64,000 nt of DNA from Bifidobacterium leontopitheci (GTDB lineage: Bacteria; Actinomycetota; Actinomycetes; Actinomycetales; Bifidobacteriaceae): assembly GCF_009193355.1 (NCBI RefSeq), contig NZ_WBVT01000003.1, positions 1 to 64,000 on the forward strand, read 5' to 3'. The notes beneath the pieces were generated by a model. It had not been told where the DNA came from and searched no databases. It saw only the letters and a program-made list of their open reading frames with translations. The position numbers and the translations under genes were made by a program. Positions 8,676-15,970 of this stretch are shown piece after piece (positions within the stretch are counted from its first letter, which is position 1; each line of letters opens with the position of its first letter).

Positions 8676-8831
8676 ATGGTGCAGAGTGGTATGTCCGGCA
8701 AACGCGGGTTCGCAAGCCCCGCGCAACGTGTGCAGAAAGTGCTGCACACGCTCCTCGAGCATACCTTCGTCCAGTGTGAAGCCCTTACGGAAGGGCTGTA
8801 TCGGCTTCGACAGCCCGGACTGCAGGCATAA
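8676..8831 (+). CDS. possible small leaderless ORF, 51 residues
   Basis: The first ATG after the promoter at 8637-8665 lies only a few bases from the predicted start of transcription and opens a 51-codon frame (MVQSGMSGKRGFASPAQRVQ...), rich in basic residues. It has no Shine-Dalgarno and no recognisable domain. The DNA also contains small hairpins (for example AAGCCCTTACGGAAGGGCT near 8780), so a regulatory or stable RNA is just as likely. Reported because the promoter is good; coding status is doubtful. Confidence 0.22.
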   Translation: MVQSGMSGKRGFASPAQRVQKVLHTLLEHTFVQCEALTEGLYRLRQPGLQA

Positions 8832-9000
8832 CAGCATAACAACCATCTGAACTCCGTGCGCCGAACATCAGCCGGCATGTCCGGAGACCCCCGCAATTCA
8901 GCCTCCGGCCCTGCCATCTCCCATGATTCGGCGTCATTGCGGACCTCATCGGCACTATCGGCAGCGTCGAATCGACAGCATCAACAGAAAAGAGACCACG

Positions 9001-9771
9001 ATGAAGTATTTCACCACAGACACGCATTTCGGGCATCCGCTCGTCTCCGCGCTGCGCGGATTCACCACGTTCGACCCCGGCCGCGGCGAATACCTGCGGC
9101 TGCTGCACGACCAAGGTCGTAAGGCGGCCGAGGATTGGGTCAGGCAGACCGTCGAGGACGACTCACGGCTCACGTTCCGCACGGCGGCCGACACCGACGC
9201 GCACGACGCGGCGGTCGTGGCGTCCATCAACGCCGCAGTCGGGCCGGACGACGAGCTGTGGATCCTCGGCGACATCGGCTTCCGCACGTCCGTGAAGCAT
9301 CTCAAGGACTGCCTGCGGCAGCTGCAATGCCGGCACCTGCACGCCGTGATCGGCAACCACGACGACTGGTGGATGGCCAACAGGCCGGCGCTCAACCTGT
9401 TCGAGAGCATCGAGCCGAACGACACGGTCGACCTGCCCGGCCTTGACGCCGCGCGGCCGGACGACCTTGAGACCGTCAACCTGTCGCATTTCCCGTACCG
9501 GGAGGATCTGGCGTACGGATGGCCCGACGACGCCGTACGGTTCCACGACCAGGCGCTGCCTTTCGACGGCCGCCGGCTGCTGTACGGGCACACGCACCAG
9601 CTCACGCCGGAGGGCGCGCGCCCGGAGTCGCTCAACGTCGGCCTTGACGCATGGAACCTGACGCCGGTGTCGGCCGATCAGGTCGCCGCATGGTTCCGCG
9701 AAACGGCCCGGACCGGCGGCGACGGCGACGGCGTGACGGAACGCAATCGTCTCGACATGCCCTCGCGCTGA
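9001..9771 (+). CDS. calcineurin-like metallophosphoesterase
   Basis: Predicted cytoplasmic phosphoesterase of 256 residues with all the dimetal motifs in order: DTHFGH (7-12), GD at 90-91 (LWILGDIGF), GNHDD (118-122) and a C-terminal YGHTH. The family is phage-like and broad, including cyclic-phosphate and phosphate monoesterases, so the substrate is not fixed by sequence. The gene lies 65 bases upstream of a kinase-RNA ligase gene on the same strand. That context suggests it processes 3' or 2',3'-cyclic phosphate RNA ends ahead of ligation, which is inference. The start at MKYFTTDTHFGHP is preceded by an AAAAGAGA purine stretch. The long open frame upstream of this ATG is not conserved in character and was left out. 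Confidence 0.85.
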   Translation: MKYFTTDTHFGHPLVSALRGFTTFDPGRGEYLRLLHDQGRKAAEDWVRQTVEDDSRLTFRTAADTDAHDAAVVASINAAVGPDDELWILGDIGFRTSVKHLKDCLRQLQCRHLHAVIGNHDDWWMANRPALNLFESIEPNDTVDLPGLDAARPDDLETVNLSHFPYREDLAYGWPDDAVRFHDQALPFDGRRLLYGHTHQLTPEGARPESLNVGLDAWNLTPVSADQVAAWFRETARTGGDGDGVTERNRLDMPSR

Positions 9772-9836
9772 GCGCCGCGGGCGGCGGCCGCCAGAAGCGG
9801 CAACGAAGAAACAACACAGGAAAGGAGCAGACGACG

Positions 9837-11285
9837 ATGGCGAAGCTCATCATTCTGCGTGGACTGCCGGCGGCCGGCAAGTCCACTTGGGCGCGGGCAT
9901 GGGCGCTGGACCCGGCCAACACGTGGCCGCACTGCGTGATCTCGCTTGACGAGATCCGTCTCATGATCGCCGGTTCGCCGGAACGCCGCGACCGCATGCG
10001 TGCGACGCGCGGCAGCGGATTCGAGGCCATGGTGGTGGCCATGGGGCGGCACATGGTGGCCGACGCGCTCGACGCCGGCTGGGACGTCGTGGCCGACGCC
10101 CAGCATGCGAACCCGCAATATGCGAAGGATCTGGTGCGTCTGGCCGAGGCGCACGGGGCGTTGTGGGAGACGCGCGACTTCGACGTGCCGCTTGATGAGT
10201 TGCTGCGCCGCAACGCGGCACGCCCCGACGGCAAGCGTGTGCCGGAGGACTACATCCGTTCGTCGTGGAAGCGATTCCACGATGTGATGTTCCGGCCTCT
10301 CGACGGCGGCGGACTCGGCGGCAACCTGCTGGAACGCATGCGCGCCGATCCGGACGTCCGGGTGACGCCGGTGCGCGGGGAGGCGGACGTGTTCGTCTGC
10401 AACTTCACGCGCGACGCGTTTCTGAAGGGGCGGTGGAACGAGCGGACCGTCAACGCCCGGGGACTGTTCGTGGACGGCGACGGGCGCGTGGTGCAGCGCG
10501 GGTTCGAGAAGTTCTTCGCCGTGGACGAGACCGAGGCGACGCGATACGACCGGGTGGTCGCCTACGGCGACGAGCACCCCGGCGCGTTCCCCGTGCGCGT
10601 GGAGCGCAAGGAGAACGGCTTCCTGGGGCTGGTCGGGGCGGCCGGGGAGCCGGGACGGTTCCGGTTCTGGTCGAAGTCCGGCCAGACCGACTATTCGGCG
10701 CTGATCGAGCGGCTGTTCCCCGCCGACGCGCAGGTGCGGGAGCAGCTGTGGCAAATGCTGCATGACTGGGATGTGACCGCCGCGTTCGAGGTGCTCGACA
10801 TGCAGTCCGACCGGCATATCGTCGGCTATGACGGGTCTGGGTTGCGGCTGCTGCATCTGATCCGCAACCAGGAGACGTTCGCCATCGACGCCGCTCATGA
10901 GCCGCGGTTCGCCGCCGCCGGCGGTTTCGCGCGGCCGCAGGTGGTGGCGGTCTGCCATGACGCGGCAGACGTGGCGCAGGCCATCGCCGACGCGCGGCGA
11001 ACCGACAGGGAGGGCGTCGTGCTGTATTTCGCCGACGGCTGGATGGTGAAGGTCAAGTCGGACCATTACAAGCTGGTCAAGTCGCTGCGGCCGATGCTGC
11101 AACGGGTGTTGCTGCGAGGGCGTGCGCTGAACCGTGCCGGCGAGACGGCCGACCTTGCGCGCCGGGTGATCGGGTACGCAAACGACCACGGCATCGACCT
11201 GACCTACGAGCGGCAGGCCTTCGGCGAACGTGACGTCGATATGATCCGTGTCGGCGACATCGTGCGGACGCTGGACGCCGATTGA
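9837..11285 (+). CDS. bifunctional polynucleotide kinase / T4 Rnl1-like RNA ligase
   Basis: The product has 482 residues and two modules. Residues 1-165 form a P-loop kinase (GLPAAGKST at 9-17) of the T4 Pnkp type, which would phosphorylate 5'-OH RNA ends. Residues from about 190 on form a nucleotidyltransferase-fold RNA ligase: the adenylated lysine K258 in KENGFLG (motif I, KxxG), motif IV EGVV (E392) and motif V KVKSDHY, as in T4 RNA ligase 1. Together these activities heal and seal broken RNA such as cleaved tRNA. The start is fixed by AGGAAAGGAG nine bases upstream. It probably forms an operon with the metallophosphoesterase. The stop codon lies inside a perfect 24-bp inverted repeat. 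Relatives are common in phages, so a phage origin is possible. Confidence 0.88.
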   Translation: MAKLIILRGLPAAGKSTWARAWALDPANTWPHCVISLDEIRLMIAGSPERRDRMRATRGSGFEAMVVAMGRHMVADALDAGWDVVADAQHANPQYAKDLVRLAEAHGALWETRDFDVPLDELLRRNAARPDGKRVPEDYIRSSWKRFHDVMFRPLDGGGLGGNLLERMRADPDVRVTPVRGEADVFVCNFTRDAFLKGRWNERTVNARGLFVDGDGRVVQRGFEKFFAVDETEATRYDRVVAYGDEHPGAFPVRVERKENGFLGLVGAAGEPGRFRFWSKSGQTDYSALIERLFPADAQVREQLWQMLHDWDVTAAFEVLDMQSDRHIVGYDGSGLRLLHLIRNQETFAIDAAHEPRFAAAGGFARPQVVAVCHDAADVAQAIADARRTDREGVVLYFADGWMVKVKSDHYKLVKSLRPMLQRVLLRGRALNRAGETADLARRVIGYANDHGIDLTYERQAFGERDVDMIRVGDIVRTLDAD

Positions 11286-11366
11286 TGGTGCGTAATGCCC
11301 GGTTTGGTGTGCCGAAACCGGGCATTACGCACCATCAACCGGCGGAAACGGGCATAATGGGTCATC
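11282..11366. repeat. perfect 24-bp inverted repeat plus a degenerate third arm
   Basis: Arms at 11282-11305 and 11315-11338 are exact complements (core GTGCGTAATGCCCGG) separated by nine bases. The left arm contains the stop codon of the ligase gene. A third, degenerate copy of the right arm (GAAACGGGCATAATGGGTCATC-like, 11344-11365) lies 30 bases further on and contains the CATAAT that serves as a plausible -10 for the next gene. No T-run follows. Confidence 0.85.
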
Positions 11367-11783
11367 GTGAGTGTTGATTTCTATGTGGCGGGGCCGTTTT
11401 TCGACGACGAGCAGGTGGCGAGCATGGAGCGGTTGGAAGCCGTGCTGGAGGGGCACGGCAAGCGGCTGTTCAAGCCGCGGTTCGCCTCCGACATCGCCGA
11501 AGTGGGACCCGAGGGCTGTTTCGCCGACGACGTGCAGGGCATCCGCGACGCGGACGCGGTCATCGCCAACCTGCGCGGCGAGGACACTGGCACGATGTTC
11601 GAGGTCGGGTTCGCCTACGCGCTCGGCAAGCCGGTGTACGGCTATTATGAGGGACTGCGCGGTACCGACCGCATCAACCTGATGATCTCCCAGTCCGTCT
11701 CCATGGTGTTCGCCGGCCCCGCCGACCTCGCCCGATGGCTGGAGACCGGCCGGCACGAGGAAGTCGACTACATCCAGTTCTGA
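11367..11783 (+). CDS. nucleoside 2-deoxyribosyltransferase-like protein
   Basis: Small (138 residues) Rossmann-like protein of the nucleoside 2-deoxyribosyltransferase family (PF05014). The N-terminal VDFYVAGPFF, the DADAVIANL substrate-site aspartate (D63) and the catalytic glutamate E79 in DTGTMFEVGFAYALGKPV are all present. Members move deoxyribose between bases or cleave the N-glycosidic bond, so a role in nucleotide salvage or base hydrolysis is likely. Translation appears to start at GTG 11367. A CATAAT lies ten bases upstream, so the transcript is probably leaderless. It follows the RNA-repair genes but has its own promoter and need not be functionally linked to them. Confidence 0.82.
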   Translation: MSVDFYVAGPFFDDEQVASMERLEAVLEGHGKRLFKPRFASDIAEVGPEGCFADDVQGIRDADAVIANLRGEDTGTMFEVGFAYALGKPVYGYYEGLRGTDRINLMISQSVSMVFAGPADLARWLETGRHEEVDYIQF

Positions 11784-11816
11784 GACGTGCCGGCGCATGG
11801 CCTGGTCGCGCGCTGT

Positions 11817-11858
11817 CGTGTCTGTCACAGCGGGTAGCTACCCGCTGTGACAGACACG
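11817..11858. repeat. perfect 42-bp palindrome
   Basis: The sequence is fully self-complementary over 42 bases with no loop, centred on CGGGTAGCTACCCG and with outer arms reading CGTGTCTGTCACAG. It lies just after the deoxyribosyltransferase gene. No T-run follows. A loop-free palindrome of this length would extrude as a cruciform or bind a dimeric protein. Confidence 0.9.
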
Positions 11859-11984
11859 TGGGTTGTGGGTTTGTGGTTGTGGGTTTGTGGTTGTGGGTTT
11901 GTGGTTGTGGGTTTGTGGTTGTGGGTTTGTGGTTGTGGGTTTGTGGTTGTGGGTTTGTGGTTGCGGGTTTGCGGTCGTGGGGGC
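11858..11984. repeat. 14-bp tandem repeat, about nine copies
   Basis: Six exact copies of GTGGTTGTGGGTTT (11873-11956) are flanked by a 15-base copy on the left and two drifting copies on the right (GTGGTTGCGGGTTT, then GCGGTCGTGGGGGC). Strongly G/T-biased on the plus strand. The open frames it generates (LWVCGCGFVV-type) are artefacts of the repeat. It begins directly at the end of the 42-bp palindrome. The remainder of the gap to 12136 shows no other feature besides the ribosome site of the next gene. Confidence 0.92.
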
Positions 11985-12136
11985 GAGGTGAAGCGGCATG
12001 ATGCGGCCGTGCGGCCGAACAGTTGTTGAATTCTTTGTGGAGCTTCGCCCGTCATGGCCGCGGTTCGACTACCATGGTTCGGTAATAGCCGCGTCCACTG
12101 TGGAACGCGACGCAACCAAAAGAAGGGGGAACGGTA

Positions 12137-13033
12137 ATGGGATTCCTCATTTTCCTCGCCGTCGTACTGCTGATCCTGATCTGGCTGCTGTGCCTGGCGA
12201 TCTACGTCGTGCCGCAGCAGCAGGCGTACATCATCGAACGGTTCGGCAAGTTCAACAAGGTGCAGTTCGCCGGCATCCACGCGAAGATTCCGTTCGTGGA
12301 CCGCATCGCGACGAAGACCAACATGCGCGTCTCCCAGCTCAACGTGCAGCTGGAGACCAAGACGCTCGACAACGTGTTCGTGACGGTCGTCGCCTCCACC
12401 CAGTTCCGCGTGAACCCCGAGAACGTGGCCACCGCATACTATGAGCTGCGCGATCCGGCCGGGCAGCTGCGCAGCTACATGGAGGATGCGCTGCGCTCCG
12501 CAATCCCCGCGCTCTCGCTCGACGACGCGTTCGCGCGCAAGGACGATGTGGCGTTCGACGTGCAGAAGACCGTCGGCAACGAGATGGCCCGCTTCGGTTT
12601 TACGGTCGTCAAGACCCTGATCACCGCCATCGACCCGAGCCCGCAGGTCAAGAACGCGATGGACTCCATCAACGCAGCCCAGCGTGAGAAGGAGGCCACC
12701 CGCCAGCGCGCAGAGGCCCAGCGTATCCAGATCGAGACGCAGGCCGCGGCCGACGCCGAGAAGACCCGCCTGCAGGGCGAGGGCCAGGCGAACTACCGCC
12801 GTGAGATCGCCAACGGCATCGTCGACCAGATCAAGAGCCTGCAGGCCGTGGGCATGAACATCAACGACGTGAACAACGTGGTGCTGTTCAACCAGTATCT
12901 CGACGTGATGCGTTCGCTCTCCGAATCGAACAACACGAAGACCGTGGTGCTGCCCGCGTCCACGCCGGGAGGCTACCAGGACCTGTACGATCAGGTCACC
13001 AAGGCCATGCTCACTGCGAGCGAGACCAAGTAG
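12137..13033 (+). CDS. SPFH/band-7 (stomatin/prohibitin-like) membrane protein
   Basis: Product of 298 residues with one N-terminal membrane anchor (residues 3-24). The SPFH domain (VVPQQQAYIIERFGKFNKV onward, to about 190) follows, and then a charged coiled coil (REKEATRQRAEAQRIQIE, repeated AEAQ/AAADAEK heptads). It ends with the short C-terminal oligomerisation region typical of slipin/QmcA-type proteins. Such proteins form ring-like scaffolds in membrane microdomains; a specific partner is usually an NfeD protein, but none is encoded nearby. The ribosome site AGAAGGGGGA is close to the ATG. The gene is single and ends at an intrinsic terminator. Confidence 0.93.
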   Translation: MGFLIFLAVVLLILIWLLCLAIYVVPQQQAYIIERFGKFNKVQFAGIHAKIPFVDRIATKTNMRVSQLNVQLETKTLDNVFVTVVASTQFRVNPENVATAYYELRDPAGQLRSYMEDALRSAIPALSLDDAFARKDDVAFDVQKTVGNEMARFGFTVVKTLITAIDPSPQVKNAMDSINAAQREKEATRQRAEAQRIQIETQAAADAEKTRLQGEGQANYRREIANGIVDQIKSLQAVGMNINDVNNVVLFNQYLDVMRSLSESNNTKTVVLPASTPGGYQDLYDQVTKAMLTASETK

Positions 13034-13069
13034 CCGCACCTCAGCCGGCAGGATGCCGGCCCAAGGATG

Positions 13070-13120
13070 ACAGGCCTTTGCGCGACGTGTCGAACCGCGT
13101 TGCACAAAGGCCTGTTTTGT
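13070..13120 (+). terminator. intrinsic terminator of the SPFH gene
   Basis: Inverted repeat ACAGGCCTTTG (13070-13080) / CAAAGGCCTGT (13105-13115) with a loop of about 24 bases, followed by TTTTGT. Placed 37 bases after the SPFH stop codon and just before the promoter of the next gene. Confidence 0.8.
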
Positions 13121-13133
13121 AACTAATTATCCA

Positions 13134-13139
13134 TATAAT
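13134..13139 (+). promoter_or_regulatory. -10 element of the zinc-ribbon protein gene
   Basis: A perfect TATAAT stands 35 bases before the ATG at 13174. The upstream 35 region (TTTTGT...) overlaps the terminator tail and is weak. Confidence 0.55.
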
Positions 13140-13173
13140 AGTGCGAACAAATCCGCGAGGGAAAGGCAAGACG

Positions 13174-15927
13174 ATGACGTATGCGGCGATGACGTGCGCG
13201 CAGTGCGGCAACGTGCTGGAGCAGGGAGCCAGATTCTGCACGTTCTGCGGCACACCGGTGACGGCCGCCGCGCCGACGGCTCCGGCCATTCCGGCACCGC
13301 CGAGCCCGAACACGCCGGCAACGCCGTTGCCGTCACCATCATCATCGCCGGCTGCCGCCGCCGTCCCGATGCCCGGCTTGCCACCGATGCCGGACCGGCC
13401 GCAGCCGCAGGCGTCGGGTCATGCGTCCGCCCAACCAGTGACGCCACCGGCTCCCGCGGTCCCATTGCCGCAACCCGTCGCCACATCCGCGCCGTCCGCC
13501 GCGGCCGCGGACGGCAACACCCATGCCGATGACCACGGCAAAGCCAAAACCGTGAAAAAGCCCGGCAAGCCGAACAAGAAGGAGAAGAAGCCCACCGCGA
13601 CCGGCGGAACGCGCAAACGCCGCATCATCATCGGGACAGTCATCGCGGTCGTGGCGCTCGCCATCGCAGCGATACTCGCCGTCGTGTTCCTCATCATCCT
13701 GCCCGGGCAGAAAGTCGGGTTCAACGCAATCGTCCACGCCGCGGGACCGGACAGTCCGAAACTGTGCCGCAACCTGCTCGGCGACGACAAAGCCATGTCC
13801 AAGGCGTTCGGCTACACGGTGACCGCCACCGACCCCGGCGACAAGGCGGACACCGGCGTATGCATCTACAATGACGACGCTCGCAAGCCGCACACGATCC
13901 GCATCGGATACGCGACCAGCAACCTCGGCGGCGACGCCGTGGTCAAGGCCGCCTCGTCCAACGGGCGATACGTCATCGCCATCGACAAGGACCCGTCCAT
14001 CACCCCCGATGCCGCAAGCCGATTGCAGCGGGTGTTCGGCAAGGCCGCCAACCGGCTCAAGGACGATACGACGCAATGGGCCAAAGCGCTGCCGAAACTC
14101 GAATCCGGCATGACCGTCATCCCCAACCAGACGGTGTGCGAGGGGCGGGCATGCAACGGCATGCCGTCCGATGGTTCGCCGGCATCGTCGGGCACGAGCG
14201 AATCCGGCTCGTCGGGCGACGGCACGTCGGATGGCAGTGCATCGGGCGACGGCACATCGTCCGGCAACGCCGCAGCGACCACGTTCCCGGCGGCCGGCAA
14301 CGATACGCCCACCGTCCACGCCTACGACACGTCGCTGGCCGTGCTCGACCATCCCAAGGCCGTCAAAACCAAGCTGACCGACGGCACGGTCACGTACGCC
14401 GTGCCGGCGGACGGCGAGACGTTCGCACTGCTCGACTTCCGCCGCGCCCCTGCGAACCGCTGCACCGCGCAGGCATGCACCTGGCAGTCCGACGCCTCCA
14501 AGTCCGCCACGATCACCATCGGCGGCAAGAGCGACAAGGGCGCGGACAACGTGCTCAAAGGCGTCGTCGCGAACTCGGCGCCCGCGCACGGCACGTTCGT
14601 CGTCAGCGCGAAACCCGGCGTCAAGGCGCGCATCACCGTCAACGGCGGTGGCGGCGACCATGAGGCCCAGCTGAGCCTTGACGCCGCGTCCGGCAAGACC
14701 GACGTTCTTGAGGAGGCGGCCGCGAAGAAGACCGCCGTCGACGCGGCCGGCAAGCAGGGCAACGCCTGCGACCGCGGCTGCACCGCCACCGGCGTCGTCA
14801 CCTTCGACCATCCCGTCTGGGGACGTTCGACGCTGGTCACGCTCGCCATGGGCAGCAAGGCCAAGACCTACGACGGCGACATGGGCGTCGCCCGGTACGA
14901 CGCCGGCTTCGGCTACGTCGTCGTCAGCCAATCCGGGCAGGCCATGTACGGCAACTTCGTGCTCGACCCGATCCTCGACGACCCCAGCGGCCCCCACTAC
15001 AGCCGGTACAACCTGCTGCCGGCGATGAACAAGCCGGACAAGTCAGGCAACATCCTGCTCGCCGCCTACGACTATCCGGGCGGCAGCGCGACCGCCGACT
15101 ATGCGATCGCGTTCCACGTGGGCGCGGGCGGCGACCTGCAGGGCATCGGCTTCGGCGACGACTCGTTCGGCGGCGGCATACGTCCGCTGATCCTCAACGC
15201 CGGCGACGTCGACAAGGACGGCAACGCCGACGTGACCATCGCCTACGGCGTCGACAGCGGCGACGGGACCGCGGCCAACGCCTGGAGGGTCGACTACCGG
15301 TGGAGCTACGACAAGGGCAAGGGCAGCTACCAGCCCACGCAGGTCGAGACCAGCGAGAACTCCGCGCTGACCAACGCCTACATCACCACGAACGTACTGT
15401 ACAACAGCGAATCGATGTCAGGCGCGCACGACATCATCGTCCACCAGTTGTCCGACGATGCGGAGATCTTCAGCTGGGACTCCTGCCAGGTCAAGAAGGT
15501 CTCCGAAGTGGAGCCGTTCGACTACAACCAGGTGGGCGGCGGCACCGCGCACGCCGACGACCCGGTGGACTTCTCGGTCGGGCTCAACCTGTACTTCCTC
15601 GCAGGCACGCAGAACCCGAAGCCGATGGACAACCTGCTCGCCCAAGGCAACAAGGAGTTCTGCAGTCAGGCGCACAGCACCGGCATGGGCGGCATCGGCG
15701 GCGCCGGCTATCCGACCGCCTCGCTGCAGGCCACCTCGCAGTCGTATGACGCCAAGACCCGCACCGCGAAGATGACCGCCACCATCAACTGGTCGTATCC
15801 GTCGATGTACGGGTTCGATTCGCCCGACCCGGCGCCGACCACCGCGACCATCACCATCAAGTTCGACAAGGACGGCAAGCTGCTGCGCGTCGACACGACC
15901 AGCTGGGGAGCGCCGAGGAACTACTAG
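13174..15927 (+). CDS. zinc-ribbon, single-TM cell-surface protein of unknown function
   Basis: Protein of 917 residues with mixed topology. A cytoplasmic zinc ribbon (C8-x2-C11, C22-x2-C25) comes first, then a Pro/Ala-rich linker and a Lys-rich patch. One transmembrane helix spans about 150-177 and is followed by a large external region. The external part has two or three related beta-rich segments around Cys pairs (NRCTAQACTW, NACDRGCTATG) and a Ser/Gly/Asp low-complexity spacer near residue 345. An FG-GAP-like calcium-binding motif (DVDKDGNADVTI, about residue 680) is also present. I do not recognise the full architecture. A zinc ribbon plus surface domain suggests a sensor or envelope-assembly role, but that is conjecture. 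The ATG start has GGGAAAGG upstream; an in-frame GTG eleven codons earlier overlaps the promoter. Confidence 0.75.
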   Translation: MTYAAMTCAQCGNVLEQGARFCTFCGTPVTAAAPTAPAIPAPPSPNTPATPLPSPSSSPAAAAVPMPGLPPMPDRPQPQASGHASAQPVTPPAPAVPLPQPVATSAPSAAAADGNTHADDHGKAKTVKKPGKPNKKEKKPTATGGTRKRRIIIGTVIAVVALAIAAILAVVFLIILPGQKVGFNAIVHAAGPDSPKLCRNLLGDDKAMSKAFGYTVTATDPGDKADTGVCIYNDDARKPHTIRIGYATSNLGGDAVVKAASSNGRYVIAIDKDPSITPDAASRLQRVFGKAANRLKDDTTQWAKALPKLESGMTVIPNQTVCEGRACNGMPSDGSPASSGTSESGSSGDGTSDGSASGDGTSSGNAAATTFPAAGNDTPTVHAYDTSLAVLDHPKAVKTKLTDGTVTYAVPADGETFALLDFRRAPANRCTAQACTWQSDASKSATITIGGKSDKGADNVLKGVVANSAPAHGTFVVSAKPGVKARITVNGGGGDHEAQLSLDAASGKTDVLEEAAAKKTAVDAAGKQGNACDRGCTATGVVTFDHPVWGRSTLVTLAMGSKAKTYDGDMGVARYDAGFGYVVVSQSGQAMYGNFVLDPILDDPSGPHYSRYNLLPAMNKPDKSGNILLAAYDYPGGSATADYAIAFHVGAGGDLQGIGFGDDSFGGGIRPLILNAGDVDKDGNADVTIAYGVDSGDGTAANAWRVDYRWSYDKGKGSYQPTQVETSENSALTNAYITTNVLYNSESMSGAHDIIVHQLSDDAEIFSWDSCQVKKVSEVEPFDYNQVGGGTAHADDPVDFSVGLNLYFLAGTQNPKPMDNLLAQGNKEFCSQAHSTGMGGIGGAGYPTASLQATSQSYDAKTRTAKMTATINWSYPSMYGFDSPDPAPTTATITIKFDKDGKLLRVDTTSWGAPRNY

Positions 15928-15970
15928 CGGCGGACGGCACGCCCGGTAGACACGGGTGTGCCGTCCGGTG

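Noticed and set aside
9001-11783. Prophage remnant
   Set aside because: The RNA-repair genes have phage relatives, but there is no integrase, attachment site, structural gene or change in base composition around them.
11735-12029. Open frames through the 14-bp tandem repeat
   Set aside because: The LWVCGCGFVV-type peptides are created by the repeat in every frame and have no ribosome site or domain.
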